7,352 nucleotides of DNA, taken from positions 4,691-12,042 of the forward strand of contig NVTR01000001.1 in NCBI GenBank assembly GCA_002732955.1, read 5' to 3'. Positions 1 through 6,582 of the stretch are shown here, piece after piece (position 1 is the stretch's first letter; every line of letters starts with the position of its first letter). The translations under genes and the position numbers were made by a program. The notes beneath the pieces were generated by a model that was not told where the DNA came from, did no database searches, and worked only from the letters and a program-made list of their open reading frames with translations. Source of the DNA: Marinosulfonomonas sp. (GTDB lineage Bacteria > Pseudomonadota > Alphaproteobacteria > Rhodobacterales > Rhodobacteraceae).

Positions 1-488
1 ATCGGCCGGTTTTCTACATCGCCCAGGCGCTGATCAAGTGCCGCCAGCAATCCGGCAAATTCCTGATCCGTTTGATCCCCTGCATCCTGCCGCACCGCCA
101 GCCCGTCGGTCACATCCACACTCACAGCGTTTTCGCTGGCTTGAACCAGATCGGCAATGCGGGTTTCCAGTGCGTCCATCTGATTCTTCTGCGCCACAAC
201 CTGTTCGTTCAAACGATCGGTTGTTGAGGTATCTTTTGGAAACGGCCAACTATCATTCCCCGAATATTGCGCAATACCAAACCCGATCACACCGGCCACC
301 GCGCCCCCCAACAGCAAAGGCACAAACCCGGTGCGCCGCGCCTTTGGTTGCTCCTGAACAACCTGCGTCTGCTCCGGAGAATCGGGTATATCTTCAGCCA
401 AAACCGTGTCTTCGATAGGCTCCGTCACTTCCTCAGCCACAGAATCCGCTTTGCTTTCAATGCTTTTGGTGTTTTTTGGGCGTGCCAC
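1..488 (-). CDS. Mitofilin/COG4223-like inner-membrane protein, N-terminal part (cut by window edge)
   Basis: Reading leftwards from a GTG at 488-486 there is an open frame of 162 complete codons that continues past the left edge. Residues 1-52 are charged and acidic (rich in E, D, Q, K). A glycine-rich hydrophobic segment at about 54-73, preceded by the basic motif KARR, is a likely single membrane anchor. Residues from about 90 on are hydrophilic and helical with heptad-like spacing, suggesting the start of a periplasmic coiled coil. This acidic N-terminus, one membrane helix, then coiled coil is the layout of alphaproteobacterial mitofilin-like proteins, which often sit beside hemD. An in-frame TAA two codons upstream of the GTG and a GGGGGAAG ribosome site at 497-504 fix the start. 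The family is linked to membrane organisation; the exact function here is inferred. The gene lies 81 bases behind hemD on the same strand and is probably co-transcribed with it. Confidence 0.8.
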   Translation of the reverse strand, partial: MARPKNTKSIESKADSVAEEVTEPIEDTVLAEDIPDSPEQTQVVQEQPKARRTGFVPLLLGGAVAGVIGFGIAQYSGNDSWPFPKDTSTTDRLNEQVVAQKNQMDALETRIADLVQASENAVSVDVTDGLAVRQDAGDQTDQEFAGLLAALDQRLGDVENRP

Positions 489-569
489 TGATTAAACTTC
501 CCCCGATTATTACTACACCTCGCGGCGTGGCTGCCGCTGGTTCAAATATATGTTTCCCACCGCGTCGGC

Positions 570-1286
570 TCAAGCCCATGTACGCATCAGCCGCAAAGTT
601 TCTTTCTCCATTGCCTGTACATTTGGCTGAGCTGCCACGACCTCTGCTGCGGGGTTTGCTCCGTCCCAAGCGTCAAGAACTGCCTTGCTCATCGCTACCA
701 ATGCCAACGGCGCGCGGGATTCTTTCACTTCACTGGAAACTAAAGCGGCCGAGCGTGGCGAAAACAGGGGAATAATTACAGGCGCATCACCCTTCAGCAG
801 TTCAAGTGCCTCAGCCGACAACCGGCGCTGAACCTGATCATAAGCGATCACTGTATCAGTCTCTATTCCTACGCTTTTCAGCCTATATGCGACATCGCCG
901 CGGGAATGGCGACCCCTGAAAAACAATACCTTACCAGTCGGACCGGCAGCAATCACACGTGCAACCAGATCATCCGAATTGCCCCCGGCTGAAACACTGG
1001 TCATCCCCTGCCCGCTTGCCGCCAGCGCCGTTCGATCACCTACCGCAATGGCATTTAACCCTCGTAAATCCATGCACCGCGCTGCCGCCGTAACAGCATT
1101 TCGGGAGGCAAATACCAATGTTTGATGCTCCCCGGTACAAACCGAAAAATCCAAATACTTAATTTCCACAATGGGCGAAATCACCACCTGAAACTTTGCC
1201 CCCAGCATTCTGCGAAATTCCTCTGCCTGCACCAATGGGCGGGTCAATAGAACAACAGGGGTAATTTTTGACACGGGTTTGCTCAT
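570..1286 (-). CDS. hemD: Uroporphyrinogen-III synthase
   Basis: The 238-residue product should close hydroxymethylbilane to uroporphyrinogen III, inverting ring D, in the cytoplasmic heme/siroheme/cobalamin trunk pathway. Family hallmarks occur in the expected order although overall conservation is always low for HemD: LLTRP near residues 13-17, the FASRNAV segment at 59-65, AVGDRTA at 81-87, [11 protein letters not shown] at 121-131, the tyrosine of AYDQVQ at 148-153, and PLFSPRSA at 173-180. Length is typical for the family (about 230-260). ATG at 1286 is used because it is the only Met before the LTRP motif; no strong ribosome site is visible ahead of it. It is divergent from tsaD and upstream of the mitofilin-like gene, an order common in Rhodobacterales. 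hemC is not in this window. Confidence 0.9.
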   Translation of the reverse strand: MSKPVSKITPVVLLTRPLVQAEEFRRMLGAKFQVVISPIVEIKYLDFSVCTGEHQTLVFASRNAVTAAARCMDLRGLNAIAVGDRTALAASGQGMTSVSAGGNSDDLVARVIAAGPTGKVLFFRGRHSRGDVAYRLKSVGIETDTVIAYDQVQRRLSAEALELLKGDAPVIIPLFSPRSAALVSSEVKESRAPLALVAMSKAVLDAWDGANPAAEVVAAQPNVQAMEKETLRLMRTWA

Positions 1287-1349
1287 ACAGTTGATTGGGC
1301 GCTGCCTTGGTGTTACCTGCCGGTGACCCCACGCGCAACAGGCGGCAAG
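1287..1349. promoter_or_regulatory. Divergent promoter region between hemD and tsaD
   Basis: These 63 bases separate two divergent genes, so the promoters for both operons should lie here or just inside the genes. Matches are weak. Rightwards, TTGATT (1291-1296) is followed after 17 bases by TACCTG. Leftwards, TTGCGC is followed after 17 bases by TAACAC. Rhodobacterales promoters often keep only a good TTG in the -35 box, so these are plausible but unproven. The two candidates overlap, which would make the genes compete for polymerase. No known operator motif was recognised. Confidence 0.35.
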
Positions 1350-2447
1350 ATGACCGATACGCTGACAATTCTAGGGCTGGAAAGCAGTTGTGATGATACC
1401 GCCGCCGCCGTGGTGCGCCACACCGTTGGTGAGCCAGCGCAAATCCTGTCAAATGTCGTATTTGGCCAATGCGATTTACACGCTGCCTTCGGTGGCATCG
1501 TCCCTGAAATCGCCGCCCGCGCCCACGCGGAAAAGTTAGACATTGTTGTAGAACAGGCTCTAACGCAGGCGAAACTTGCGCTTACCGAGATGAACGCCAT
1601 CGCCGTGACCGCTGGCCCCGGCCTGATCGGAGGCGTTTTGTCCGGCGTTATGTGTGCCAAGGGTTTAGCCACCGGTTCCGGCCTGCCGCTACTTGGCATT
1701 AACCATCTTGCGGGCCACGCCCTGACCCCGCGATTGTCGGATAATGTGGAATATCCCTATCTGATGCTGTTGGTTTCCGGCGGTCACTGCCAGTTTCTGA
1801 TTGTCAAAGGCGTCGAAGACTTCACCCGCCTTGGCGGCACAATTGACGACGCCCCCGGCGAAGCGTTTGACAAAGTCGCCCGGATGCTTGGCCTGCCCCA
1901 GCCCGGCGGCCCGTCTGTTGAAACCGAGGCCACCAAAGGTGACCCCGCCCGCTTCAGGTTCCCCCGCCCCCTGCTTAACCGTCCGGGATGCGATATGTCT
2001 TTTTCAGGCCTGAAAACAGCCGTGCTGCGTGAACGAAACCGGTTGGTCGAACAACATGGCGGGTTACGGGAACAAGATCGCGCTGATCTTTGCGCCGGGT
2101 TCCAGGCAGCAGTTGTAGACGTATTCGCCGAAAAAACCCGGCGCGCGATGGCAGAATACTTGTCGCTCTCACCCGAAACCCCGAGTTTTGCACTGGCTGG
2201 AGGTGTCGCGGCAAATCAAGCTATTCGGGCCGGGTTAGAGACTGTTTTAAACGAATTCAACGCCCAGATTTTCGCGCCACCACTGGCACTATGCACCGAC
2301 AATGCTGCTATGATTGCCTGGACAGGGATTGAACGCTTCCGCGCGGGCAGGTTCGATGATTTAACCCTGGCCGCCCGCCCCCGCTGGCCGCTGGACAAAT
2401 CCAGCCCGGCAATGCTTGGTTCAGGTAAAAAGGGCGCGAAAGCATGA
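1350..2447 (+). CDS. tsaD: tRNA N6-adenosine threonylcarbamoyltransferase TsaD
   Basis: TsaD transfers the threonylcarbamoyl group from threonylcarbamoyl-AMP to A37 of ANN-reading tRNAs, working with TsaB and TsaE in the cytoplasm. The 365-residue protein has the ASKHA ATPase-like fold signatures: [13 protein letters not shown] at 8-20, AGPGLIGGV at 88-96, the metal-binding histidines of NHLAGH (H119, H123), SGGHCQ at 143-148, [10 protein letters not shown] at 166-175, [10 protein letters not shown] at 216-225, GGVAANQ at 284-290, and the metal-ligand aspartate of CTDNAAM (D318). Nothing essential is missing. The ATG at 1350 is preferred to the in-frame GTG at 1323 because AGGCGG lies just upstream and the protein then starts a few residues before the conserved [10 protein letters not shown] motif, as in relatives. 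It heads an operon and overlaps gpsA by 4 bases (ATGA). The last 16 residues form a lysine-rich tail of uncertain importance. Confidence 0.96.
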   Translation: MTDTLTILGLESSCDDTAAAVVRHTVGEPAQILSNVVFGQCDLHAAFGGIVPEIAARAHAEKLDIVVEQALTQAKLALTEMNAIAVTAGPGLIGGVLSGVMCAKGLATGSGLPLLGINHLAGHALTPRLSDNVEYPYLMLLVSGGHCQFLIVKGVEDFTRLGGTIDDAPGEAFDKVARMLGLPQPGGPSVETEATKGDPARFRFPRPLLNRPGCDMSFSGLKTAVLRERNRLVEQHGGLREQDRADLCAGFQAAVVDVFAEKTRRAMAEYLSLSPETPSFALAGGVAANQAIRAGLETVLNEFNAQIFAPPLALCTDNAAMIAWTGIERFRAGRFDDLTLAARPRWPLDKSSPAMLGSGKKGAKA

Positions 2448-3403
2448 ACGATATTTCAGTATTTGGCGCTGGCGCTTTTGGAACTGCGCTGGCAATTTCG
2501 CTGGCAAAAGATGGCAGAAATGTTTCGCTAATTGCCCGATCTGATGTTCACGCTGACCAGATGAACGCCACGCGGGCTAACAATACGCGGCTTAAGGATT
2601 TCCAGTTTCCTGATACCCTGACTGCAACCGCCGACCCAACAGGCCCGGCGCCTATTTGCCTGATGACAGTGCCAACACAAACCCTCGCGGGGCTGATTGA
2701 GCAACATACCGAACACCTGAAAGGCCGCACTATCGTTGCTTGTTGTAAGGGCGTTGATCTGAACAGTGGTCTTGGACCCACTGGCGTAATTCAACAGTAT
2801 TGCCCGACAGCAAAACCAGCGATTTTGTCCGGCCCCAGCTTTGCCGTCGATATTGCCGCCGGATTGCCGACGGCGCTGACGCTAGCCGCCAAGGACGAAA
2901 CACTGGCCCAGCAGTTGCAAACTGACCTGTCCACTGCAAATCTGCGGCTTTACCGAACCACCGATGTCATCGGCGTTGAGCTGGGTGGGGCCTTGAAAAA
3001 CGTTATCGCCATTGGCGCCGGAGTGACAATTGGTGCGGGTCTGGGCGAAAGCGCACGCGCAGCCTTAATCACCCGAGGTTTTGCCGAAATGAAACGCTTC
3101 GCCAAAGATTTCGGTGCAAATCCCGATACGCTATCTGGCCTGTCAGGACTTGGCGATCTGGTGCTGACCTGCACCTCGGATAAATCGCGCAACTATCGCC
3201 ACGGGCTGTCACTGGGTAGCGAAAAACCCCCAAAAACAGACACTACTGAGGGTATTTCTACTGCATTGGTGGTTGCAGACATCGCGACTACCCGCAATAT
3301 CGACATGCCAATCACGTCTACAATTTCCGCACTGCTTGCCAACCGGCTTACAATTTCCCAAGCTATTACAGCGCTATTGTCCCGCCCCCTGAAAGAGGAA
3401 TGA
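2444..3403 (+). CDS. gpsA: NAD(P)-dependent glycerol-3-phosphate dehydrogenase
   Basis: GpsA reduces dihydroxyacetone phosphate to sn-glycerol 3-phosphate, the backbone for phospholipid synthesis; it is cytosolic. The 319-residue product begins with a Rossmann fold: [10 protein letters not shown] at 6-15 is the GxGxxG dinucleotide loop. Further hallmarks are TVPTQ at 75-79, CCKG with K102, LSGPSFA at 128-134, the catalytic lysine K185 in [19 protein letters not shown] at 210-216, [14 protein letters not shown] at 232-245, the substrate-binding SRN at 248-250, and EG at 269-270. Length matches the family (about 320-340). The start codon overlaps the tsaD stop (ATGA), which implies translational coupling. 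The tsaD-gpsA pair is conserved in many alphaproteobacteria and probably reflects shared constitutive expression rather than a common pathway. Confidence 0.96.
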   Translation: MNDISVFGAGAFGTALAISLAKDGRNVSLIARSDVHADQMNATRANNTRLKDFQFPDTLTATADPTGPAPICLMTVPTQTLAGLIEQHTEHLKGRTIVACCKGVDLNSGLGPTGVIQQYCPTAKPAILSGPSFAVDIAAGLPTALTLAAKDETLAQQLQTDLSTANLRLYRTTDVIGVELGGALKNVIAIGAGVTIGAGLGESARAALITRGFAEMKRFAKDFGANPDTLSGLSGLGDLVLTCTSDKSRNYRHGLSLGSEKPPKTDTTEGISTALVVADIATTRNIDMPITSTISALLANRLTISQAITALLSRPLKEE

Positions 3404-3407
3404 AAAC

Positions 3408-3821
3408 ATGCAATACTGGCTTTTCAAATCCGAAGCCTCCACCTGGAGCTGGGAACAGCAACTCGCCAAAGGCGATGTGGGCGAAGAATGGGACGGCATC
3501 CGCAACTATCAGGCCCGCAACAATATGCGGCTGATGGAACTGGGGGATCTGGGGTTTTTCTATCTTTCACAAAACGAAAAGGCCGTTGTCGGGATTATCG
3601 AGGTCTGCACCCTGATCCACCCCGACAGCACCATAGATGATGAGCGTTGGGAGTGCGTGGATGTTAAGGCGGTGAAATCGGTGCCGAATCCGGTGACCCT
3701 GGCGATGTGTAAAGACAACCCGGCGCTTAAAGATATGGTGCTTGTAAATAACACCCGTCTGTCCATTCAACCTGTTTCTAAAGAAGAATGGGACATCGTA
3801 TGCAAGATGGGCGGTCTGTAG
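3408..3821 (+). CDS. EVE domain-containing protein
   Basis: The 137-residue product is essentially one EVE domain (PUA-like fold, COG2947). Visible hallmarks are MQYWLFKSEAS at the start, EEWDGIRNYQARNNMR at about 26-41 (the family's W-D-G-[VI]-R-N-x-Q-A-R-N block), GDLGFFYLSQNEKAVVGIIEV at about 46-66, and the aspartate-rich turn HPDSTIDD at 71-78. EVE domains are thought to bind modified bases in DNA or RNA; the ligand here is unknown. Length is typical for stand-alone bacterial EVE proteins. The ATG is 4 bases after the gpsA stop, with AGAGGA at 3394-3399 inside the end of gpsA as ribosome site, so it is the third gene of the tsaD-gpsA operon. Many relatives carry a yciI-like gene between gpsA and this gene; it is absent here. 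Confidence 0.93.
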   Translation: MQYWLFKSEASTWSWEQQLAKGDVGEEWDGIRNYQARNNMRLMELGDLGFFYLSQNEKAVVGIIEVCTLIHPDSTIDDERWECVDVKAVKSVPNPVTLAMCKDNPALKDMVLVNNTRLSIQPVSKEEWDIVCKMGGL

Positions 3822-3878
3822 CTGGATTTAACTTTTTGTTATTTCATAGTCTATTCATAGAGAACAGAGGGAAAGACA

Positions 3879-3995
3879 GTGGAATATGTTGCAGTAATCG
3901 TTGCTGTAGTTCGGGCATAATTTTTTGGCCTTAATGCCGGCGCATACGCTATCATTGGCTGCACCACTATGGGTGCGGTATTCTCGCTGGTTTAG
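3879..3995 (+). pseudogene. Interrupted small membrane-protein ORF (possible pseudogene)
   Basis: A GTG at 3879 lies 7 bases after GAGGGA (3867-3872), a good ribosome site. It opens a frame encoding VEYVAVIVAVVRA, then hits TAA at 3918-3920. The same frame continues as FFGLNAGAYAIIGCTTMG and AVFSLV to a TAG at 3993-3995. Both halves are strongly hydrophobic and together would make a protein of about 38 residues with one or two membrane segments. The stop lies next to a run of six T. A single substitution, or two compensating one-base shifts around that run (giving a GIIFGLNAG-like join), would restore one reading frame. I read it as a recently broken small gene, though a real 13-codon ORF, a sequencing error, or coincidence are possible. 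A GC-rich hairpin follows 8 bases after the TAG, as expected for a gene end. The family is not recognised. Confidence 0.45.
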
Positions 3996-4003
3996 AAATA
4001 GAT

Positions 4004-4031
4004 GGAGGGCCCCAACCCCTCGGGACCCTCC
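4004..4031 (+). terminator. GC-rich hairpin, possible terminator of the EVE operon or small ORF
   Basis: GGAGGG (4004-4009) pairs with CCCTCC (4026-4031). After one C/A mismatch, CCC (4011-4013) pairs with GGG (4022-4024), leaving an 8-base loop. The stem is strong, but no T run follows (the next bases are GCCACCCC), so it is not a classic intrinsic terminator. It may instead stabilise an mRNA 3' end. Its place just behind the interrupted ORF and the plus-strand operon supports a 3'-end role. Confidence 0.4.
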
Positions 4032-4135
4032 GCCACCCCACATGCTCCCTTAGCACCACATGTGTTCTGAAATAAGGTCCCGACCATACTGGTCGATGGA
4101 TTATGTTTACGCTGTGATGCAGATTCGTTCAAACC

Positions 4136-4147
4136 CTAACTAGTTAG
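4136..4147. repeat. Perfect 12-base palindrome CTAACTAGTTAG
   Basis: The 12 bases are a perfect inverted repeat with no spacer, centred on CTAG, a tetranucleotide that is scarce in many proteobacterial genomes. Such a site could be a small operator. No promoter was recognised beside it and the sequence matches no operator I know, so the role is open. Confidence 0.35.
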
Positions 4148-4149
4148 AA

Positions 4150-4193
4150 TTCCACTAAAATCTTCCACGCCATGGTGGAATGCCATTTTCCAC
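4150..4193. repeat. TTCCAC/GTGGAA repeat cluster with alternative hairpins
   Basis: TTCCAC occurs at 4150-4155, 4163-4168 and 4188-4193, and its complement GTGGAA at 4175-4180. Start-to-start steps are 13, 12 and 13 bases. GTGGAA can pair either with the copy at 4163 (6-base loop) or with the copy at 4188 (7-base loop), so two hairpins exclude each other. The cluster abuts the shared terminator and lies outside all genes. Its function is unknown. Confidence 0.45.
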
Positions 4194-4229
4194 AAAAAAC
4201 GCCCGCCAAGCTGGCGAGCGCATTTTTTT
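4194..4229 (-). terminator. Intrinsic terminator of the DUF2853 gene, probably bidirectional
   Basis: CGC-C-CGCCA (4200-4208) pairs with TGGCG-A-GCG (4212-4220), with one C/A mismatch and a 3-base loop. Six A (4194-4199) flank one side and seven T (4223-4229) the other, so either strand gives a stem followed by a U run. On the minus strand it starts about 15 bases after the DUF2853 stop. On the plus strand it would stop readthrough from the tsaD-gpsA-EVE operon. Confidence 0.85.
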
Positions 4230-4243
4230 ACAATCAACAGGAC

Positions 4244-4585
4244 TTATCCGTAAACGGATTCTTTGCCGAAATGTTTGGTCAGCATGTAATAAACGACTGC
4301 CCGGTATTTGTTCCGTTCAGACCGGCCATAGGTTTCGATGGCCTTGTTGATTGCTTGCATTAACTCTGGCCCGTCGGTCAGGCCGAGCTTTTTAATAAGA
4401 AAATTATCTTTTACGGTTTCAAGCTCATGATCCTGAGTTGCCGCAACGGTGGACGCATCCGCATTGTAAATCGCCGGACCACAGCCGATAGTGACTTTTG
4501 TCAGCAAATCCATGTCAGCGCTCATGCCGCATTTGTTTTTCAGATCATCTGCATACTGCGCAATCAAATCGTCACGTTTTCCCAT
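4244..4585 (-). CDS. DUF2853 family protein
   Basis: The 113-residue product is small, soluble and predicted mostly helical, with no signal peptide or membrane segment. It matches my recollection of the DUF2853 family of Rhodobacterales and related bacteria: start MGKRDDLIAQYADDLKNKCG, middle TIGCGPAIYNADAS at about 32-45, a DNFLIKKLGL segment at 60-69, and a C-terminal RNKYRAVVYYMLTKHFGK stretch. The function of the family is unknown to me. The start is supported by TAGGAG about 6 bases upstream of the ATG. It seems to be a single-gene unit: tandem terminators separate it from ahcY upstream and its own terminator follows. Two cysteines (C19, C35) are present but no metal-binding pattern is clear. 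Confidence 0.85.
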   Translation of the reverse strand: MGKRDDLIAQYADDLKNKCGMSADMDLLTKVTIGCGPAIYNADASTVAATQDHELETVKDNFLIKKLGLTDGPELMQAINKAIETYGRSERNKYRAVVYYMLTKHFGKESVYG

Positions 4586-4624
4586 TTTATTCTCCTACCT
4601 GTTACCGGGTACTGTCCCGTTGAA

Positions 4625-4641
4625 CGAACCCCTTAGGTTCG
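4625..4641 (-). other. 5' leader hairpin upstream of the DUF2853 gene
   Basis: CGAACC (4625-4630) and GGTTCG (4636-4641) form a perfect 6-pair stem with a 5-base loop, in the likely 5' leader about 40 bases ahead of the start codon. No T run follows on the minus strand, so it is not a terminator. It could protect the mRNA 5' end. No known riboswitch class is recognised. Confidence 0.4.
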
Positions 4642-4650
4642 GGCTCAGGC

Positions 4651-4679
4651 AGAGTAATAAAGACTAATGATGCCGTAAA
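4651..4679 (-). promoter_or_regulatory. Candidate promoter for the DUF2853 gene
   Basis: On the minus strand TTTACG (4679-4674, 4 of 6 matches to TTGACA) is followed after 17 bases by TACTCT (4656-4651, 3 of 6 to TATAAT). It lies just downstream of the tandem terminators, where a promoter for the isolated DUF2853 gene is needed. The match is weak, so this is a placement guess. Confidence 0.25.
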
Positions 4680-4707
4680 AAAGCGAAAACTCGGTGCTAC
4701 TTCCGAG
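4677..4707 (-). terminator. Second (back-up) terminator after ahcY
   Basis: Read on the minus strand, CTCGG (4707-4703) and CCGAG (4694-4690) form a 5-pair stem with an 8-base loop, followed directly by TTTT, then CGC and a further run of six T. It lies about 20 bases beyond the main ahcY terminator and looks like a tandem back-up that shields the DUF2853 gene from readthrough. Confidence 0.55.
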
Positions 4708-4725
4708 CAGGTGGATTATCGCCAT

Positions 4726-4759
4726 AAAAATAAGGCCGCCCCGACACAACCGGGCGGCC
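4726..4759 (-). terminator. Intrinsic terminator of ahcY
   Basis: GGCCGCCC (4734-4741) and GGGCGGCC (4752-4759) form a perfect 8-pair stem with a 10-base loop. On the minus strand TTATTTTT follows at once, and flanking TATTT/AAATA pairs can lengthen the stem. It begins about 20 bases after the ahcY stop codon. Confidence 0.9.
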
Positions 4760-4780
4760 CTATTTTACGGATTTACCAAT

Positions 4781-6175
4781 TTAGTAGCGATAATGCTCCG
4801 GCTTGAACGGGCCATCGACCGAAACGCCGATATAGTCCGCCTGTTCCTTGTCCAGAACCGACAGCTTAACACCGATCCGGTCCAGATGCAGACGCGCAAC
4901 CTTTTCATCAAGATGCTTGGGCAGAATATAGACCTCATTTTTGTACTCATCACCCTTGGTCCACAGCTCTATCTGCGCCAGCACCTGGTTGGTGAAACTG
5001 GCTGACATTACAAAGCTCGGATGACCGGTGGCATTGCCAAGGTTCAGCAAGCGACCCTCTGACAACAGAATAATCCGGTTGCCGGAAGGCATTTCGATCA
5101 TATCCACCTGTTCTTTGATGTTGGTCCATTTGTGATTGCGCAGGTTGGCCACCTGAATTTCATTGTCAAAATGGCCGATGTTCCCAAGGATCGTCATATC
5201 CTTCATCTTGCGCATATGCTCAATGCGGATCACGTCTTTATTGCCGGTGGTGGTGACAACAATATCGACGTTGTCGATCACGTCATCCAACAGCACGACC
5301 TCATAACCGTCCATCGCTGCCTGAAGCGCACAAATAGGGTCTATTTCGGTGACTTTCACCCGCGCGCCAGCGCCTGACAGCGACGCAGCTGAACCTTTGC
5401 CAACATCACCATAGCCGCAAACTACTGCCACTTTACCGGCCATCATCGTATCGGTGGCACGGCGAATTCCATCCACCAGGCTTTCTCTGCAACCATACTT
5501 GTTGTCAAATTTTGACTTGGTAACGCTGTCATTTACGTTAATGGCGGGGAACGGTAGCTCTCCCTTTTTCATCAACTCATACAGGCGGTGAACACCGGTA
5601 GTTGTTTCCTCGGAAACACCCTTGATCGCATCGCGCTGCGCGGTAAACCAACCAGGGCTGGACGCCATGCGCTTTTTGATCTGCGCAAAAATTGCCTCTT
5701 CTTCTTCCGATGTCGGTACATCCAGCAGCCCGGTTTCACCGGCTTCAGCCCGTGCGCCCAGTAGAATATACAGCGTCGCATCGCCGCCATCGTCCAGGAT
5801 CAGGTTGCAGGTGCCCTCTTCAAACAGAAAGATCCGATCCTGATAATCCCAGTGCTCTACCAAAGACTGGCCCTTAATCGCAAAAACCGGTGTCCCGCCT
5901 TCCGCAATCGCTGCAGCGGCATGGTCCTGAGTCGAAAAGATATTGCATGACGCCCATCGTACTTCTGCGCCCAGCGCATTCAGCGTTTCAATCAACACCG
6001 CAGTTTGAATGGTCATGTGCAAAGACCCGGCAATCCGCGCGCCTTTTAACGGCTTGCTCTCACCATACTCTTCCCGAAGCGCCATCAGTCCCGGCATTTC
6101 CGTTTCGGCTATGTCCAGTTCCTTGCGGCCATATCCTGCCAGAGCAATATCTTTTACTATATAGTCATTCGGCAT
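4781..6175 (-). CDS. ahcY: Adenosylhomocysteinase (S-adenosyl-L-homocysteine hydrolase)
   Basis: AhcY reversibly splits S-adenosylhomocysteine into adenosine and homocysteine, removing the by-product inhibitor of methyltransferases and feeding the activated methyl cycle; it is a cytosolic NAD-dependent homotetramer. The 464-residue product has [15 protein letters not shown] at 51-65 with substrate histidine H53, the [10 protein letters not shown] segment at 81-90 (D84), [12 protein letters not shown] at 188-199, catalytic K219 and D223 in [11 protein letters not shown], the NAD-binding loop [11 protein letters not shown] at 253-263, [10 protein letters not shown] at 331-340, and the C-terminal KPEHYRY whose lysine and tyrosine reach into the neighbouring subunit's NAD site. 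An inserted block at about 145-185 makes it longer than the animal enzyme (about 430), as usual in alphaproteobacteria. The ATG has AAGGA about 10 bases upstream. It is followed by a strong terminator. Confidence 0.97.
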   Translation of the reverse strand: MPNDYIVKDIALAGYGRKELDIAETEMPGLMALREEYGESKPLKGARIAGSLHMTIQTAVLIETLNALGAEVRWASCNIFSTQDHAAAAIAEGGTPVFAIKGQSLVEHWDYQDRIFLFEEGTCNLILDDGGDATLYILLGARAEAGETGLLDVPTSEEEEAIFAQIKKRMASSPGWFTAQRDAIKGVSEETTTGVHRLYELMKKGELPFPAINVNDSVTKSKFDNKYGCRESLVDGIRRATDTMMAGKVAVVCGYGDVGKGSAASLSGAGARVKVTEIDPICALQAAMDGYEVVLLDDVIDNVDIVVTTTGNKDVIRIEHMRKMKDMTILGNIGHFDNEIQVANLRNHKWTNIKEQVDMIEMPSGNRIILLSEGRLLNLGNATGHPSFVMSASFTNQVLAQIELWTKGDEYKNEVYILPKHLDEKVARLHLDRIGVKLSVLDKEQADYIGVSVDGPFKPEHYRY

Positions 6176-6208
6176 CGAGAAGATTCCTTACGCGTTTCCA
6201 ATCGCGCG

Positions 6209-6237
6209 CAGATACCACCTGTTTCACTTTCGGGCAA
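6209..6237 (-). promoter_or_regulatory. Candidate promoter for ahcY
   Basis: On the minus strand TTGCCC (6237-6232) is followed after exactly 17 bases by TATCTG (6214-6209), in the 74-base gap between the secreted-protein gene and ahcY. The TTG and TAT cores fit the loose promoters of Rhodobacterales. If real, ahcY has its own start of transcription with a leader of roughly 25 bases. No SAH or SAM riboswitch fits in this gap. Confidence 0.35.
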
Positions 6238-6249
6238 CGGATGAATGTA

Positions 6250-6561
6250 TTAACTGGCGATTCCCACCTTTTCAATGCTTTCGAAGGTAAGCCAGTTCTG
6301 TCCAGAGGCAACAATACAGCTTGTTCCTTCGGGATTGGTGATCAATACAGTAAAGCTTCCCGAGGCCTCTGATCTCCAGATTTCCAACAATTGGCTGGAT
6401 CCCTGCAAGCCGACGCTGCTCAGGGTCTCATTGTAACGTGTCTCCAATATCTGAACCATTGTATCGCGATCCAGACATTTTGTATGTTGTTGAGCATTGG
6501 CCGGGGGCGCAAGCGCTGCCGCTCCGAATATAAGTGCGGAGGTTACTACACGTTTAAACAT
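6250..6561 (-). CDS. Small secreted (periplasmic) protein of unknown function upstream of ahcY
   Basis: The 103-residue product starts with a clear Sec signal peptide: basic MFKR, a hydrophobic core at about 5-18, and a predicted cut after ANA (residue 23). The mature part is about 80 residues with only two cysteines, C29 and C82, which could form a disulfide in the periplasm, and a likely helix (about 33-50) followed by strands. I do not recognise a domain. Homologues beside ahcY in Rhodobacterales are, as I recall, sometimes labelled S-adenosyl-L-homocysteine hydrolase, but this protein has none of that enzyme's motifs and is exported, so such a name would be positional carry-over. Start: AAAGGAG at 6574-6568, six bases before the ATG, is an excellent ribosome site. 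It lies 74 bases upstream of ahcY on the same strand and could share its transcript. Confidence 0.85.
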   Translation of the reverse strand: MFKRVVTSALIFGAAALAPPANAQQHTKCLDRDTMVQILETRYNETLSSVGLQGSSQLLEIWRSEASGSFTVLITNPEGTSCIVASGQNWLTFESIEKVGIAS

Positions 6562-6582
6562 GGCGAACTCCTTTCATATAAG

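Larger units (their letters stand above)
3822..4243. other. Intergenic stretch with small-ORF remnant and hairpins
   Basis: No intact gene over 60 codons with a credible start is visible in these 422 bases. From left to right they hold a direct repeat TTCATAG (3843-3849 and 3854-3860, one helical turn apart), an interrupted small membrane ORF, a GC-rich hairpin, a hairpin CGACCA-TAC-TGGTCG at 4081-4095, a perfect 12-base palindrome CTAACTAGTTAG at 4136-4147, a TTCCAC/GTGGAA cluster at 4150-4193, and the terminator at 4194-4229. Bases 4032-4080 and 4096-4135 show nothing I can identify. Confidence 0.6.

Noticed and set aside
38..418. 126-codon plus-strand ORF over the mitofilin-like gene
   Set aside because: It is antisense to the membrane-protein frame, proline/arginine-rich, lacks a ribosome site and resembles no protein family.
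476..775. 99-codon plus-strand ORF across the hemD 3' end
   Set aside because: It overlaps hemD on the opposite strand and its composition is that of an antisense shadow.
1323..1349. Upstream GTG start for tsaD adding 9 residues
   Set aside because: No ribosome site precedes the GTG, while the ATG at 1350 has AGGCGG before it and starts where TsaD relatives usually do.
3855..4043. 62-codon minus-strand ORF opposite the interrupted small ORF
   Set aside because: It has no ribosome site and runs back through the GC-rich hairpin; the plus-strand frame is far more protein-like.
4101..4147. tRNA-like segment (GTTCAAACCC) in the intergenic region
   Set aside because: No matching T stem, anticodon arm or acceptor stem could be drawn around it.
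6176..6249. SAH or SAM riboswitch upstream of ahcY
   Set aside because: The 74-base leader has no conserved core of any such class that I can recognise and only a weak 4-pair CGCG stem.
5890..6372. 160-codon plus-strand ORF opposite ahcY and the secreted-protein gene
   Set aside because: It spans two well-supported minus-strand genes and their gap and has no recognisable domain or ribosome site.
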